Assembly: GCF_900176405.1 (NCBI RefSeq)
Contig: NZ_FWXJ01000002.1
Span: 1-64,000 of the forward strand
Source: Polynucleobacter kasalickyi
GTDB lineage: Bacteria > Pseudomonadota > Gammaproteobacteria > Burkholderiales > Burkholderiaceae
Reading direction: 5' to 3'
Length of the DNA: 64,000 nucleotides
The notes under the pieces: generated by a model
Told to the model about the DNA's origin: nothing
What the model saw: the letters and a program-made list of their open reading frames with translations, nothing else
Database searches by the model: none
Program-made: the position numbers and the translations under genes
Shown: positions 27,969-36,547 of the stretch, in pieces
Position numbering within the stretch: the first letter of the stretch is position 1
Layout: each line of letters starts with the position of its first letter

Positions 27969-28553
27969 ATGAAAGTATTAGTGATTTTTTGTCATCCCGT
28001 TGAAACCAGTTTTCATGCAACCCTACATCAAGATATCCTCACGTCCTTAAAGGCTGCTGGGCATGAGGTCGATGACTTTGACTTGTATGCGGAAAATTTC
28101 AATCCGGTCTTGTCGCGTGAAGAACGACTTGGTTATCACGAAGTACCGAGCAATCGCATCCCCGTAGAGCCTTATATCCAAAGATTATTAGCCGCAGAAG
28201 CGCTAGTTTTTTGCTTCCCGACTTGGTGCTTTGGTTTACCCGCGATGTTAAAAGGCTTCTTCGATCGCTTACTCATGCCAGGGATTGCCTTTGATATTTC
28301 TGATCCTAAAAATGTCCGACCGGCGCTCACCCATATTCAAAAAATCTCTGCGGTCGTTACCTACGGCCGACCGCGTTGGATGGCTCTATATATGGGCGAT
28401 CCACCGCGCAAAGTCATTACACGGTATTTAAAAGTGTTGACGGGTGCTGGCACCAAAGTAACGTATCACGCGCAGTATCACATGAATGTGGTCACCCCAG
28501 AAAAGCTCGGTAAATTTCGCGAAAAAGTCAAAAAAGCAATGCTTCATTTTTAG
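27969..28553 (+). CDS. NAD(P)H dehydrogenase (quinone), flavodoxin-like fold
   Basis: 194 residues. The opening KVLVIFCHPVETSFHATL is the FMN-binding loop of the NQO1/MdaB/KefF group, and FCFPTWCFGLPAMLKGFFDR is the second hallmark. Two-electron reductase of quinones using NAD(P)H, cytoplasmic. It lies 29 bp after the amidohydrolase and 14 bp before the Rieske oxygenase; it may supply reducing power or act on a quinone product. Confidence 0.85.
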   Translation: MKVLVIFCHPVETSFHATLHQDILTSLKAAGHEVDDFDLYAENFNPVLSREERLGYHEVPSNRIPVEPYIQRLLAAEALVFCFPTWCFGLPAMLKGFFDRLLMPGIAFDISDPKNVRPALTHIQKISAVVTYGRPRWMALYMGDPPRKVITRYLKVLTGAGTKVTYHAQYHMNVVTPEKLGKFREKVKKAMLHF

Positions 28554-28567
28554 TCAGGGAGTCTTCG

Positions 28568-29632
28568 ATGTTAGTTACTCAACAAGCAATCTTCAGAAAA
28601 TTTTGGCATGCGATCATGCCTTTGTCGGAATTAAAGGATGGCCCACGTCCCTTCAAATTATTGGGCGTGGAGATGGTACTCTTTTTAGATGAGAGGGGAG
28701 CGCCTGCGGCACTTCGAGACAGGTGCTGTCACCGTACCGCCAAATTGTCGAAAGGCTGGTGCATCAATGGGGAAGGTCAAGCCTGTTCTCAAGGCAATAT
28801 CCGCTGTGGCTATCACGGTTGGGTCTACGATCGGACCGGTCAGGTGAAGTTAATCCCGCAACTCGATGCTAGTCGCACGATTGCCCCCGAATATAAAACC
28901 ACCGCTTATTTTTGCCAAGCGAAGTATGGCTATGTCTGGGTTGCACTCGAGGAACCGATGGCCGAAATTCCGCCAATCCCAGAGTTTGAGGCTGAAGGTT
29001 GGCGCACCATCTATCAGTTTTACGAAACCTGGGCTACTAGCCCGCTGCGCGCTTTAGAAAATAGTTTTGATAATTCGCACTTCAGTTTTGTGCACCGGGC
29101 TACCTTTGGTGTCGCTGCTTCGCCAAAACCGAGTAAATATGAGTTGGTTGAAAATGAGCAGGGCTTTTATGCGGAGACGATAATCGACGCAGTGAATCCA
29201 GAGGCCTTTAGAAAAATTAGTGGGGTTAGCGACCCCATTACCACCCGTCATATGCGCAACGAATATTTTCAGCCCTTTTCAAGACGCTTAGATATTGAGT
29301 ATCCGTCAGGAATTCGGCACGTGATTATCAATTGTTTTACGCCGATTGATGATGAGCATATTCAACTCTGCCAATGGTTATTTAGAAACGATAAGGAAGA
29401 AGATTGTCCGGAGGCGATGCTGGTGCATTTTGATCAGGTCATCACGCGTGAAGATAAGGATATTTTAGAGTCAACTGACCCCGATGCTTTTGTGGATGTG
29501 CGGCGTAGGGGGGTGGAGTATTCCATGGAGTCAGACAAGCCTGGGATGCTGATTCGTAAGTACCTCATGAAGTTGCTAGTGGAGAATGGCGAGCAAGAAA
29601 TGTATCGGGGCCTGCTCAAGTCGACCCTCTAA
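28568..29632 (+). CDS. Rieske non-heme iron oxygenase, alpha subunit
   Basis: 354 residues. Rieske cluster ligands are Cys53/His55 (CCH) and Cys80/His83 (CGYH), with a longer than usual spacing between the pairs. The mononuclear iron site appears as N-S-F-D-N-S-H-F-S-F-V-H, giving His171 and His176 with Asp168 as the electron-bridging residue. Length fits the vanillate-demethylase/phenylpropionate group. It hydroxylates or demethylates an aromatic or heterocyclic substrate. The dedicated reductase is not obvious; the adjacent quinone oxidoreductase or the rubredoxin fusion at 32916 might serve, which is conjecture. Confidence 0.88.
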   Translation: MLVTQQAIFRKFWHAIMPLSELKDGPRPFKLLGVEMVLFLDERGAPAALRDRCCHRTAKLSKGWCINGEGQACSQGNIRCGYHGWVYDRTGQVKLIPQLDASRTIAPEYKTTAYFCQAKYGYVWVALEEPMAEIPPIPEFEAEGWRTIYQFYETWATSPLRALENSFDNSHFSFVHRATFGVAASPKPSKYELVENEQGFYAETIIDAVNPEAFRKISGVSDPITTRHMRNEYFQPFSRRLDIEYPSGIRHVIINCFTPIDDEHIQLCQWLFRNDKEEDCPEAMLVHFDQVITREDKDILESTDPDAFVDVRRRGVEYSMESDKPGMLIRKYLMKLLVENGEQEMYRGLLKSTL

Positions 29633-29784
29633 CGAGGCGACTGCACCAAGAGGAAGCATGAGGGTGGTGCATCTGATTCAAGTGTGATGAATGATGGTGC
29701 AGACCTCGGTAGAAACCTTCAAAAGTTGTTGAAAATGGTTCATCAGTTTTACTTTACTAATTTATTACTTTAGGAAAAAGAACG

Positions 29785-31149
29785 ATGACTATTCACCGCC
29801 CATTTGATCCAGATCAAGCGCTATTTTCTTCCGCATGTAGTTGTGGGAAGCATGCGAGTGCTGCTGAACATGATTTAGAAATTCAAAAAATGGATGCCCA
29901 AGACCTTGGTGCAAATTTTATTGAGGCCAGTTTAGTCAAAGCCTTATTTCCCAGCGAAATCAAAAGAAGAGCCTTCCTCAAAGCCGTAGGTTCTGGCAGT
30001 GCGCTCAGTGTTCTGAGTACTTTTTTACCGATTGATGCGATTCAAGCGATGGCGCAAGAAAAAGGTCCTCTCGAAAAGAAAGATCTGAATATTGGCTTTA
30101 TTCCAATCACTTGTGCGACCCCATTGATTATGGCGGAGCCACTGGGCTTCTACAGAAAACAAGGCTTGAATGTCTCTTTAATGAAGACAGCAGGTTGGGC
30201 GTTAATCAGAGATAAGATGATTAATAAAGAATTAGATGCGTCTCATTTCTTATCGCCAATGCCCCTCTCGATCTCGATGGGTTTAGGCTCTAATCCTTCG
30301 CCAATGCGCGTGGCTACGGTGCAAAATGTGAATGGACATGCGATTACTTTGGCCAATAAACACAAAGAAAATCGTGATCCAAGCAAATGGCGGGGCATGA
30401 AGTTTGCGATACCTTTTGAGTATTCGATGCATAACTTTTTACTCAGATACTATTTGGCCCAACATGGCTTAAATCCAGATAAGGATGTGCAACTGCGCGT
30501 GACACCTCCGGCGGAAATGGTGGCAAATTTAAGAGCTGGAAATATTGATGGCTTTTTAGGACCTGATCCATTTAATCAACGTGCAGTTTATGACGAAGTT
30601 GGCTTTATTCATATTCTTTCGAAAGATATTTGGAATGGTCATCCTTGTTGCGCGTTTGGTACTTCTGAGGAATTTATTAAACAAAATCCGAATACCTTTG
30701 CAGCACTGTTTCGTGCTGTGTTGAACTCCTCGACGATGGCTAGAGATCCGGCCAATCGTCCATTAATTGCAAAAGTGATTTCTCCACAAAATTACGTCAA
30801 CCAACCAGAGGCAATTTTGATGCAAGTCTTGACGGGTAAGTTTGCGGATGGTTTGGGTAACGTCCAAAACGTACCAGATCGCGTCGATTTCAATCCGATT
30901 CCTTGGTACTCCATGGCAACTTGGATTTTGACGCAAATGCAACGTTGGGGCTACCTCAAAGGCGATGTCAATTACAAAGATATTGCTGAGAAAATTTTCC
31001 TGATGACAGATGCTAAAAAGTACATGGGTGAAATTGGTATTAATGTGCCGGCCCAAGCAAAAACTGGCTATCAAAAAGTCAGCATTATGGGTAAAGAGTT
31101 TGATCCACTGCAACCAGCAGCGTATCTCAAATCTTTTCCAACAATTTAA
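29785..31149 (+). CDS. Tat-exported NrtA/SsuA-like ABC substrate-binding protein
   Basis: 454 residues. A long 60-residue leader with a CSCGKH motif (Cys18, Cys20, His23) precedes a twin-arginine signal (RRAFLKAVG, Arg61-62). The mature domain is of the NMT1/nitrate-sulfonate-bicarbonate class: LNIGFIPITCATPLIMAEPLGFYRKQGL, LRAGNIDGFLGPDPFNQRA, and a GHPCC segment. Such receptors deliver nitrate, cyanate, bicarbonate or sulfonates to an ABC transporter. No permease or ATPase gene follows; instead come OsmC, flavoprotein, rubredoxin and rhodanese genes. The ligand is unknown; a sulfur compound is a guess from context. Confidence 0.87.
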   Translation: MTIHRPFDPDQALFSSACSCGKHASAAEHDLEIQKMDAQDLGANFIEASLVKALFPSEIKRRAFLKAVGSGSALSVLSTFLPIDAIQAMAQEKGPLEKKDLNIGFIPITCATPLIMAEPLGFYRKQGLNVSLMKTAGWALIRDKMINKELDASHFLSPMPLSISMGLGSNPSPMRVATVQNVNGHAITLANKHKENRDPSKWRGMKFAIPFEYSMHNFLLRYYLAQHGLNPDKDVQLRVTPPAEMVANLRAGNIDGFLGPDPFNQRAVYDEVGFIHILSKDIWNGHPCCAFGTSEEFIKQNPNTFAALFRAVLNSSTMARDPANRPLIAKVISPQNYVNQPEAILMQVLTGKFADGLGNVQNVPDRVDFNPIPWYSMATWILTQMQRWGYLKGDVNYKDIAEKIFLMTDAKKYMGEIGINVPAQAKTGYQKVSIMGKEFDPLQPAAYLKSFPTI

Positions 31150-31179
31150 TTTTTTTTACATTTATTAACGAGAGCAATT

Positions 31180-31716
31180 ATGACAATAGAAACTACAGTA
31201 AATTATTTACGTCCAATCGACCGAGAAGGTCTCTTGAAGTTTGCAGAAGCAGGTCGTGCCAATCCAGAGCGTCGTGGCACGAATAAAGTCAAAACTGTCA
31301 TGCAAGGCGTGTTTCGTTCATGGAGTTTTGTTGGAGTACATAACCCAGTTGTAGTCGATGAGCCACCCCACCTAATGGGCGAGAATTCAGCACCCGCACC
31401 AGGCGAGATCGTGCTTTCTGCACTTGGTGGATGCCTTGGCGTTGGGATTACTGCGGTTGCTACATTACGCGAAGTAAAACTTTCCAAATTAGAAATTCAT
31501 CTAGAAGGTGATATTGGTAACTCTGCTGCTTGGGGTGCCAATGGCGCTGAGCGTACACCGGAACAAATGGGCTTTCAGGCAATTCGCGTGAAGGTTGATA
31601 TTGAGGGTGATGCGACTAAAGAAGAGTTAGATGACATCGTTACTCATGCGAATTATTTTTCACCGGTTGCCAACTCAATGCGCAATCCGATTGCTTTTGA
31701 AATTAGTACGATCTGA
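31180..31716 (+). CDS. OsmC-family protein
   Basis: 178 residues. The conserved first cysteine is in SALGGCLGVG (Cys85). The second cysteine, usually in a CPVS-like motif, is replaced: the sequence reads YFSPVANSM. A one-Cys OsmC homologue is unlikely to be a classic thiol peroxidase and may have another thiol role. It lies 30 bp after the binding-protein gene and 21 bp before the flavoprotein gene, so it is probably part of one operon. Confidence 0.85.
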   Translation: MTIETTVNYLRPIDREGLLKFAEAGRANPERRGTNKVKTVMQGVFRSWSFVGVHNPVVVDEPPHLMGENSAPAPGEIVLSALGGCLGVGITAVATLREVKLSKLEIHLEGDIGNSAAWGANGAERTPEQMGFQAIRVKVDIEGDATKEELDDIVTHANYFSPVANSMRNPIAFEISTI

Positions 31717-31737
31717 AAAATTTGAGGATATACATTC

Positions 31738-32901
31738 ATGGAATTGACGCTAGAACAGCCTGCCCAAGAGTTATCAATGAGCGCAAAACGATTGGCAATA
31801 CTTGAAAAAGTGAAGTCCATTGCTCAAAAAGATTTGGCTTTAGTAGTGGATGCTTGTGACCGCGAAGGTTTCTATCCTGAAGCGGTTCTAAAAGACTTAG
31901 GTGCTGCAGGTGCTTTTGGTGCCCACCTTGGTCTTGATCAGGAGAACATGGATTTTGGTTTAGCCATTCAGTGTATGGAAGAGGTCTCTCGGGTTTGTGG
32001 TGCTACAGGCTTTGTGGTCTGGTGCCATGATGTTTGCGGCGTGTATATGCAAGCCTCTAAAAATCCAGCGCTCACGGGTGAGGCATTACAGAAGCATGCC
32101 CAAGGAATTACGCTGGGTGGTACCGGCATGTCCAATCCCATGAAAACTTTTTCTGGCATCGAAACCATGATGCTCAAAGCAAAAAAAATTGAGGGTGGTT
32201 ATTCTGTCAGTGGCACCCTGCCATGGGTGAGTCACATTGGCCATCATCATTATTTTGGTACGGTCTGTGCAGTGCTCGATGATCAAACTGGTGAGGTAAA
32301 TCCTGATCATCAGATCATGTTTATTTTGCCATGTGATCGTACTGGTGTGACTCTCAAAGATTGTCCTTCTTTTTCTGCGATGGAAGGCACCTCTACCTAC
32401 GGTTTACATCTGAAAGATGTGTTGATTACGGCCGATGATATTGTGGCGGATCCCGCGAAGCCTTTTATTAAAAATATTAAGGCGTCCTTCATTTTGTTAC
32501 AAACCGGGATGGGACTTGGGGTTGCGCAAGGCGCGATTGATTCTATGTGGGAAGTCGAGACGCAACTTGGGAAAGTGAATCAATTTTTAGAAGATCGGCC
32601 AGTTGCCTTGCAGCATGAACTGGATGATCTGAGAAACCGAATTATGGTGTTGGCACAAACCCCGTATGAATCTTCTGATGAATACGTGCTCAAAGTATTA
32701 GATGTGCGAGCGCATGCTTCTGAGATTGCTTTACGTGCCGCCCAATCAGCACTTTTACATCAAGGAGCGCGTGGTTATTTACTGAGCTCAGCAGTACAAC
32801 GTCGGGTTCGCGAGTCGCACTTTGTGGCTATCGTGACCCCAGCTCTCAAACATCTTCGTTATGAAATGGCGAAGTTAAAAGGTCAAAGCTTTTTAAATTA
32901 A
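31738..32901 (+). CDS. Acyl-CoA-dehydrogenase-like flavoprotein
   Basis: 387 residues. The three-part fold is visible: helical N-terminal domain, central beta domain ([31 protein letters not shown]) and C-terminal helices ([27 protein letters not shown]). The usual catalytic Glu of the YEGT motif near the C-terminus is not seen; [15 protein letters not shown] takes its place. That fits the flavin monooxygenase side branch (DszC/SfnC-like) or another non-dehydrogenase role. The neighbouring rubredoxin reductase and rhodanese favour sulfur chemistry, by inference. Confidence 0.8.
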   Translation: MELTLEQPAQELSMSAKRLAILEKVKSIAQKDLALVVDACDREGFYPEAVLKDLGAAGAFGAHLGLDQENMDFGLAIQCMEEVSRVCGATGFVVWCHDVCGVYMQASKNPALTGEALQKHAQGITLGGTGMSNPMKTFSGIETMMLKAKKIEGGYSVSGTLPWVSHIGHHHYFGTVCAVLDDQTGEVNPDHQIMFILPCDRTGVTLKDCPSFSAMEGTSTYGLHLKDVLITADDIVADPAKPFIKNIKASFILLQTGMGLGVAQGAIDSMWEVETQLGKVNQFLEDRPVALQHELDDLRNRIMVLAQTPYESSDEYVLKVLDVRAHASEIALRAAQSALLHQGARGYLLSSAVQRRVRESHFVAIVTPALKHLRYEMAKLKGQSFLN

Positions 32902-32915
32902 GGGTGAACTTAAAA

Positions 32916-34277
32916 ATGAATTCCGCAGTGATTGCAACAACAACTGACTGGCTGACATACATCTGTAAAGCCTGCGGACTTCTCTATAAGGAAGAGGAGG
33001 GGGATCCAGATAGTGGTCTTGCTCCTGGGACTCGCTTCGAGGATATTCCAGACGATTGGTACTGTCCCTTGTGTGGCGTGACTAAAGCTGACTTTGTATT
33101 GCATGTCGTGATCGATAAAAAACAATTTGCCAAGCAGTCAACTTCCGCTGAAAAGAGTTTTTCTAGAAGCAACTATAGTGATGTAGTCATTATTGGTGCG
33201 GGTAAGGCTGGTTGGGAGGCTGCCAAAGCGATTCGAGCAATCAGTGATGATCTCTCGATTTCAATCGTGACAGGTTGCGATGGTGAAGTGTATGAAAAAC
33301 CCCAGTTATCCAATGCCCTCTTAAAGAAAATTAAAGTTGATCGCTTGGTGTTGCAAAGTGGAGAGCAAGCAGCTCAGCAACTCGGTATCAAGCTCTTTCC
33401 TGCTACCCATGCTGTACATATTTCGCATGCCTCCCAACAACTCCGCACGACCAAAGGCGTATTTAAATATAAATACCTCGTGATTGCGCATGGTGCTAAA
33501 CCGATTCGCCATCCACTCTTATCGGCACAAGATTGTTGGCATGTAAATCACTTAAGTGTCTACCGTGAATTGCGTAAATCCTTGGAGGGTAAAAAATCCT
33601 CCATTGCCATCGTTGGCGCTGGTCTAATTGGCTGTGAGTTAGCGAATGATTTGGCCTTAGCCGGGCACCAGATCGCCTTACTCGACGCCGCACAACGGCC
33701 ACTAGCACACTTGATCCCAGAAGCTGCTTCAGAAGCCCTGATGCAGTCTTGGGAAGCCTTAAAGATTCAGTTTTATGGTGAGCAGCAAATTGTGCAGATG
33801 ACTCACCAAGACGGCCAAAAGATCCTATCGATGCAATCGGGCCTAGCGTTAAAGATCGATGAAATCGTCCTTTGTATGGGCTTGCAACCAGATAGTGCAC
33901 TTGCTAAGTCTGCGGGCATTGAATGGAATCAAGGTATCTCCGTCGATCCTAAAACCTTAAAAACCAACATAGAGAATATTTTTGCCCTAGGTGATTGCAT
34001 CAGTGTCGAGGGCAAGGTGAGCCGTTACATTGAGCCGATCATGCGCCAAGCACAAGTGATTGCGAGTCAGATAGCCGGTGATCAATCTATCTTGTTTTCG
34101 GCTAGTAGTTTACCTATCCGGATTAAAACCAGCTCCCTACCAATGCGCCTCGAGGGGGTGATCGAGAAGCAAGGTGAGTGGCGAATTTCAAAAGCAAAAG
34201 AAGAGCAGCTCCAGTCCAAATGGCAAATGACCCATTGGTCCCAAAACCAAGTGAGCGCTTTACTTGAATTAGGTTAG
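32916..34277 (+). CDS. Rubredoxin fused to an FAD/NAD(P)H rubredoxin-type reductase
   Basis: 453 residues from the ATG at 32916 (AGGGTGA site eight bases upstream; GTG at 32904 also possible). Residues ~10-65 are a rubredoxin with two knuckles, CKACG and CPLCG, binding one iron. A linker leads to a pyridine-nucleotide disulfide oxidoreductase domain: [17 protein letters not shown] (FAD), [15 protein letters not shown] (NAD(P)H), and the late ALGDC FAD motif. The fusion makes a self-contained electron delivery chain from NAD(P)H to rubredoxin. Likely acceptor: the neighbouring flavoprotein or an oxygenase; the partner is not proven. Confidence 0.9.
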   Translation: MNSAVIATTTDWLTYICKACGLLYKEEEGDPDSGLAPGTRFEDIPDDWYCPLCGVTKADFVLHVVIDKKQFAKQSTSAEKSFSRSNYSDVVIIGAGKAGWEAAKAIRAISDDLSISIVTGCDGEVYEKPQLSNALLKKIKVDRLVLQSGEQAAQQLGIKLFPATHAVHISHASQQLRTTKGVFKYKYLVIAHGAKPIRHPLLSAQDCWHVNHLSVYRELRKSLEGKKSSIAIVGAGLIGCELANDLALAGHQIALLDAAQRPLAHLIPEAASEALMQSWEALKIQFYGEQQIVQMTHQDGQKILSMQSGLALKIDEIVLCMGLQPDSALAKSAGIEWNQGISVDPKTLKTNIENIFALGDCISVEGKVSRYIEPIMRQAQVIASQIAGDQSILFSASSLPIRIKTSSLPMRLEGVIEKQGEWRISKAKEEQLQSKWQMTHWSQNQVSALLELG

Positions 34278-34320
34278 TTTTTTAGTTTTTATTTTTTTAA
34301 TTTTTAATAAGGGAAATCGT

Positions 34321-35184
34321 ATGGCAAACATGATGGCATTACCAATTTTAGTTTCTCCAGCAGATTTATCAAAACAAATGGCTGAAGTTCCAATGGTCAT
34401 TATTGACACTAGAGATGCTGATACTTACGCAGCTGAGCATCTTCCAGGTGCCGTGAATCTGCGTGAGATTTTTACCTATCTTGCAACTTCATCGACTGAA
34501 GGCTTAGAAGCTTTGAAAGAATCTTTTTCTGCTCAATTAGGTGCGATTGGCTTGTCTGGCGAAGAAACAGCAGTATTTTATGAAGACTCCCTCAATAGTG
34601 GTTACGGTCAATCCTGTCGCGGCTACTTCTTGTTAACTTGGTTAGGTTATCCAAAGATTCAAGTCCTCAATGGCGGTTTATCTGCATGGAAGGCAGCAGG
34701 TCTGCCAACTACGACTGAAATCCCAACACCTACTCCTACGGTATTCCCGACTAGTACGGCGGGTAGTGGCGTGATGGTTACGCTCGAAGATGTTAAACAA
34801 AAGCTTGGTAGTGCTGCCGTTCTCATGGATGTAAGAGATGTCGATGAGTGGATCGGTGATAGTTCTTCTCCTTATGGTAAGGACTTTGCCCCAAGAAAAG
34901 GTCGTTTGCCAGGTGCTAAATGGTTGGAGTGGTATCGCTTTATGAAGCCATCAGGAGCGGGCCCAGTATTTAAGAGCCCTGATGAAATTAAAGCAGAATG
35001 TCAGACTGCTGGGATTAAAACCAATGATGAAATTATTCTTTATTGCTTTAAAGGTGCCAGAGCTTCTAATACTTACTTAGCGCTTAAACAAGCGGGCTTT
35101 GATAACGTGAAGATGTATTTTGGCTCATGGAATGAGTGGTCAAGAGATCCAGCTTTACCGATTGAAACAGGCCTACCTGCTTAA
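34321..35184 (+). CDS. Two-domain sulfurtransferase (rhodanese)
   Basis: 287 residues with an AAGGGAAA site. Two rhodanese domains: the N-terminal one (VIIDTRDADTYAAEHLPGAVN) lacks the catalytic cysteine, the C-terminal one carries it at Cys242 in the loop CFKGARAS. The loop differs from mercaptopyruvate sulfurtransferases (CGSGVT-like) and is closer to thiosulfate types. It transfers sulfane sulfur from a donor such as thiosulfate to an acceptor thiol or cyanide. No signal peptide, so cytoplasmic. End of the 29.8-35.2 kb block. Confidence 0.9.
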   Translation: MANMMALPILVSPADLSKQMAEVPMVIIDTRDADTYAAEHLPGAVNLREIFTYLATSSTEGLEALKESFSAQLGAIGLSGEETAVFYEDSLNSGYGQSCRGYFLLTWLGYPKIQVLNGGLSAWKAAGLPTTTEIPTPTPTVFPTSTAGSGVMVTLEDVKQKLGSAAVLMDVRDVDEWIGDSSSPYGKDFAPRKGRLPGAKWLEWYRFMKPSGAGPVFKSPDEIKAECQTAGIKTNDEIILYCFKGARASNTYLALKQAGFDNVKMYFGSWNEWSRDPALPIETGLPA

Positions 35185-35238
35185 ATCTGACGAGTGCCCT
35201 AGATTCAGGTATTGGGTCTAGGTTTCTTGGGACATCAT

Positions 35239-35272
35239 AAAAAAACCAAGAGCCAGTTTACTGGCCTTGGTT
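35239..35272 (-). terminator. Intrinsic terminator for the small secreted-protein gene
   Basis: On the minus strand a 12-bp bulged stem (AACCAAG and CCAG arms, TAAA loop) is followed by a run of six T. It lies about 85 bases after the stop of the gene at 35358-35717. Confidence 0.75.
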
Positions 35273-35357
35273 GACAGTCATTGCAAAAGAGTATTTCTCG
35301 GTTACAAAATACGCCACTGCAAAACACTACGAATCGGCATGATTTAGGTTCTCACAC

Positions 35358-35717
35358 TTATGCTGGTGGAGGAACAATCACTACTGGAGCAGGTTCACTA
35401 CCTTTCGTATTTACATAACCACCACTGACACCAAATAAATTATTCAATACATCATAGCTGGCAATCCCGCCAACATTGACCCCTTGATAACCGGCACCTA
35501 CATCAATGCCATACCGAACTTTTTCACCAAAAGGATAAACCGTCGCACCGAGGGCGGCCACCCCTTTATTTTCTTCCCGGCTAGATAATGCTTTGACAGT
35601 CAATCCTAGACCGCCACTATCGCCGAAAGCATAGGTGATGCCAGCAAAGAATCCGACTTCGGCAGTTGCTACGCCACATGCAGATGATAAAAGTACTGCT
35701 GCAAGAATTTTCTTCAT
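35358..35717 (-). CDS. Small exported glycine-rich protein
   Basis: 119 residues. Sec signal MKKILAAVLLSSACGVATAE with an AAGGA site. The mature part is glycine- and aromatic-rich with alternating strand patterns (GFFAGITYAFG, YGIDVGAGYQGVN), like a short outer-membrane beta protein, and ends PAPVVIVPPPA. Function unknown. Confidence 0.75.
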   Translation of the reverse strand: MKKILAAVLLSSACGVATAEVGFFAGITYAFGDSGGLGLTVKALSSREENKGVAALGATVYPFGEKVRYGIDVGAGYQGVNVGGIASYDVLNNLFGVSGGYVNTKGSEPAPVVIVPPPA

Positions 35718-35948
35718 GATTGAATCCTTTTTGAGATAAAACGTTAATCTGAGTTACTAAGTTGATAGTAGCGCCAGGTTGGATTCAATCAGGTACGGAA
35801 ATTTGACATTCATCAATATATCAAAAGATATATGAAATTATCCGGCTTTGAGGACGAAGACGAAGGGATCTGATAACAGAAATGTGGGGAAATCCTAATG
35901 CGTGAATATTGTCGAGCAGTGACCTGAACGTTTCTGGTGAAAGACCAG

Positions 35949-36506
35949 TTATTGCAGCGCTCGATATTTTTGGATAACTCGGGCCAGTCTAGGGGCAGTG
36001 AGTTCGCTCATGGCAAACCATTGGTTCTGTTCTAAATCAGAAGCGGCGCGCAGTTCGACGGGAACTAATAAATACGCAAAATCAATATGCCAGTGTTCAG
36101 GTTCATTTTTGATGGGATTGGCTGGAATTAAATGTGCATCAATATCCAGTGGTACTAGTGGATTAGGGTTAGTTGGGCTTGCTATGGTCAGCCAACCGGT
36201 TTCCTCTTCAATTTCTCGCAGAGCCGTTTGAAGTGGGTTTTCACCCGGATCTACATGGCCGCCTGGCTGAAACCATTCTTTAATATAACGGTGGTGAATG
36301 AGCAACATCTCCTCACCTTGGATGACAAAGCCACTACCAGTAATATGACCTGGTAGGTTGCTCCGAATAAAAGGATCAGTAGCGTTTGCAATAAATGAGC
36401 ACAAGGGCGCTAAGACAGCTTTTTCTGCTGGATATTGCAAATAATAGCTTTGTAAAAGTTCATCCATGGCTTGCCCAGGGGATGTTGCTGAAGTGGCGTC
36501 AGACAT
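35949..36506 (-). CDS. NUDIX hydrolase
   Basis: 185 residues. The NUDIX box spans residues ~83-105 (GHVDPGEN, then REIEEETGW), matching GX5EX7REUXEEXGU with all catalytic glutamates. It hydrolyses a nucleoside diphosphate linked to another moiety. Cytoplasmic. Located just downstream of ygiQ on the same strand. Substrate unknown. Confidence 0.88.
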   Translation of the reverse strand: MSDATSATSPGQAMDELLQSYYLQYPAEKAVLAPLCSFIANATDPFIRSNLPGHITGSGFVIQGEEMLLIHHRYIKEWFQPGGHVDPGENPLQTALREIEEETGWLTIASPTNPNPLVPLDIDAHLIPANPIKNEPEHWHIDFAYLLVPVELRAASDLEQNQWFAMSELTAPRLARVIQKYRALQ

Positions 36507-36547
36507 TGAGAACTTTAAATCCTGTAGTGATTGATTGAGTAGTTGAG

